This document shows, in pieces, positions 14,108 through 14,297 of a stretch of DNA of 14,297 bases. Each line of letters opens with the position of its first letter. The stretch's first letter is position 1. The stretch covers positions 1-14,297 of the forward strand of contig JAGVPR010000387.1 of the NCBI GenBank assembly GCA_020052115.1. The letters are read 5' to 3'. The translations under genes were made by a program, and so were the position numbers. Under the pieces are notes generated by a model. That model was not told where the DNA came from, did no database searches, and saw nothing but the letters and a program-made list of their open reading frames with translations. The DNA comes from Candidatus Eiseniibacteriota bacterium (lineage in GTDB: Bacteria; Eisenbacteria; RBG-16-71-46; JAGVPR01).

Positions 14108-14297
14108 ATGACTTCGATGAAGACAATCGCGCTGTGGGTGCTGACGCTGCTTCTCCCGGTCTCGGGCCGGGCGGGGGCGAAGCCCGCACACGATTCCCGG
14201 GCGAAGCAAGCCGGAGTAGGCCAAAGCGGCGAGGCCGCCTTGGCTGCCCTGGGGTGGAGCCTCGATTCCCTCTCCATCGCCGGCACGCAAGAACCCG
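14108..14297 (+). CDS. N-terminal part of a secreted protein (cut by window edge)
   Basis: Starts at ATG 14108 with AGGAGG (14096-14101) six bases upstream and runs open off the right edge, 63 residues visible. It begins MTSMKTIALWVLTLLLPVSG, then RAGA: a short charged start, a hydrophobic core and an Ala-x-Ala-type cleavage site, so a signal peptide. The visible mature part is low in features and I do not recognise it. Third codon positions are GC-rich, as in the neighbouring genes. It is divergent from the minor-pilin operon and may share the regulatory region with it. Confidence 0.75.
   Translation, partial: MTSMKTIALWVLTLLLPVSGRAGAKPAHDSRAKQAGVGQSGEAALAALGWSLDSLSIAGTQEP

Noticed and set aside
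1..14297. tRNA or rRNA genes, CRISPR arrays, insertion sequences, phage or defence genes
   Set aside because: I looked for tRNA-like folds, regularly spaced repeats, transposase motifs and terminal inverted repeats and saw none; a covariance-model scan would be needed for a firm negative.

Overview
The window is high-GC bacterial DNA with no RNA gene, CRISPR array, insertion sequence or phage gene that I could find. Two of its secreted proteins end in FlgD-Ig/type-IX-like C-terminal modules (a PNPFSG start and a closing strand). One has a PEP-CTERM tail. There is also a cytosolic-looking Ser/Thr kinase carrying TolB-like and TPR regions. This mix fits an environmental lineage such as Candidatus Eisenbacteria or a neighbour in the FCB/Gemmatimonadota/Acidobacteriota range. 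That placement is an inference from protein style only.

Layout. At the left edge a secreted or membrane-anchored protein (minus, cut by the edge) diverges from a small zinc-ribbon protein (388-657, plus). Next come four minus-strand genes, listed left to right: an Nfu-type Fe-S carrier (685-1272), a secreted alpha/beta-hydrolase with a C-terminal sorting-type domain (1367-3595), a Ser/Thr kinase (3660-6029) and ammonia-dependent asparagine synthetase asnA (6221-7351). A strong intrinsic terminator separates asnA from the kinase. The kinase and hydrolase look like one transcript, and nfu has its own promoter-like element. Divergent from asnA is the ribosome-associated GTPase typA/bipA (7598-9412), which ends at a hairpin shared with the convergent PEP-CTERM gene (9488-10177). 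A second secreted protein (10462-11409, plus) diverges from the PEP-CTERM gene; the two may share a related extracellular fold but carry different C-terminal signals.

The right part holds a compact minus-strand minor-pilin operon, transcribed pilV-like (13716-13291), PilX-like with a large DUF4900-type region (13274-11898), then pilW-like (11917-11426). A good sigma-70-type promoter precedes it and overlaps the most upstream possible ATG, so the start was moved downstream. A 391-bp intergenic region then leads to another secreted protein (14108, plus) cut by the right edge. This region contains an FNR/CRP-like palindrome, a second inverted repeat and two divergent promoters.

Housekeeping genes (asnA, typA, nfu) are interleaved with envelope and signalling genes. 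The most notable points are the unusual minor-pilin operon with its possible FNR-type control region, two different C-terminal secretion or anchoring signals on divergently transcribed neighbours, the kinase-hydrolase tandem, a typA gene without a Shine-Dalgarno sequence, and a hairpin at the predicted 5' end of the asnA mRNA. All calls come from reading the sequence; no database search was run.
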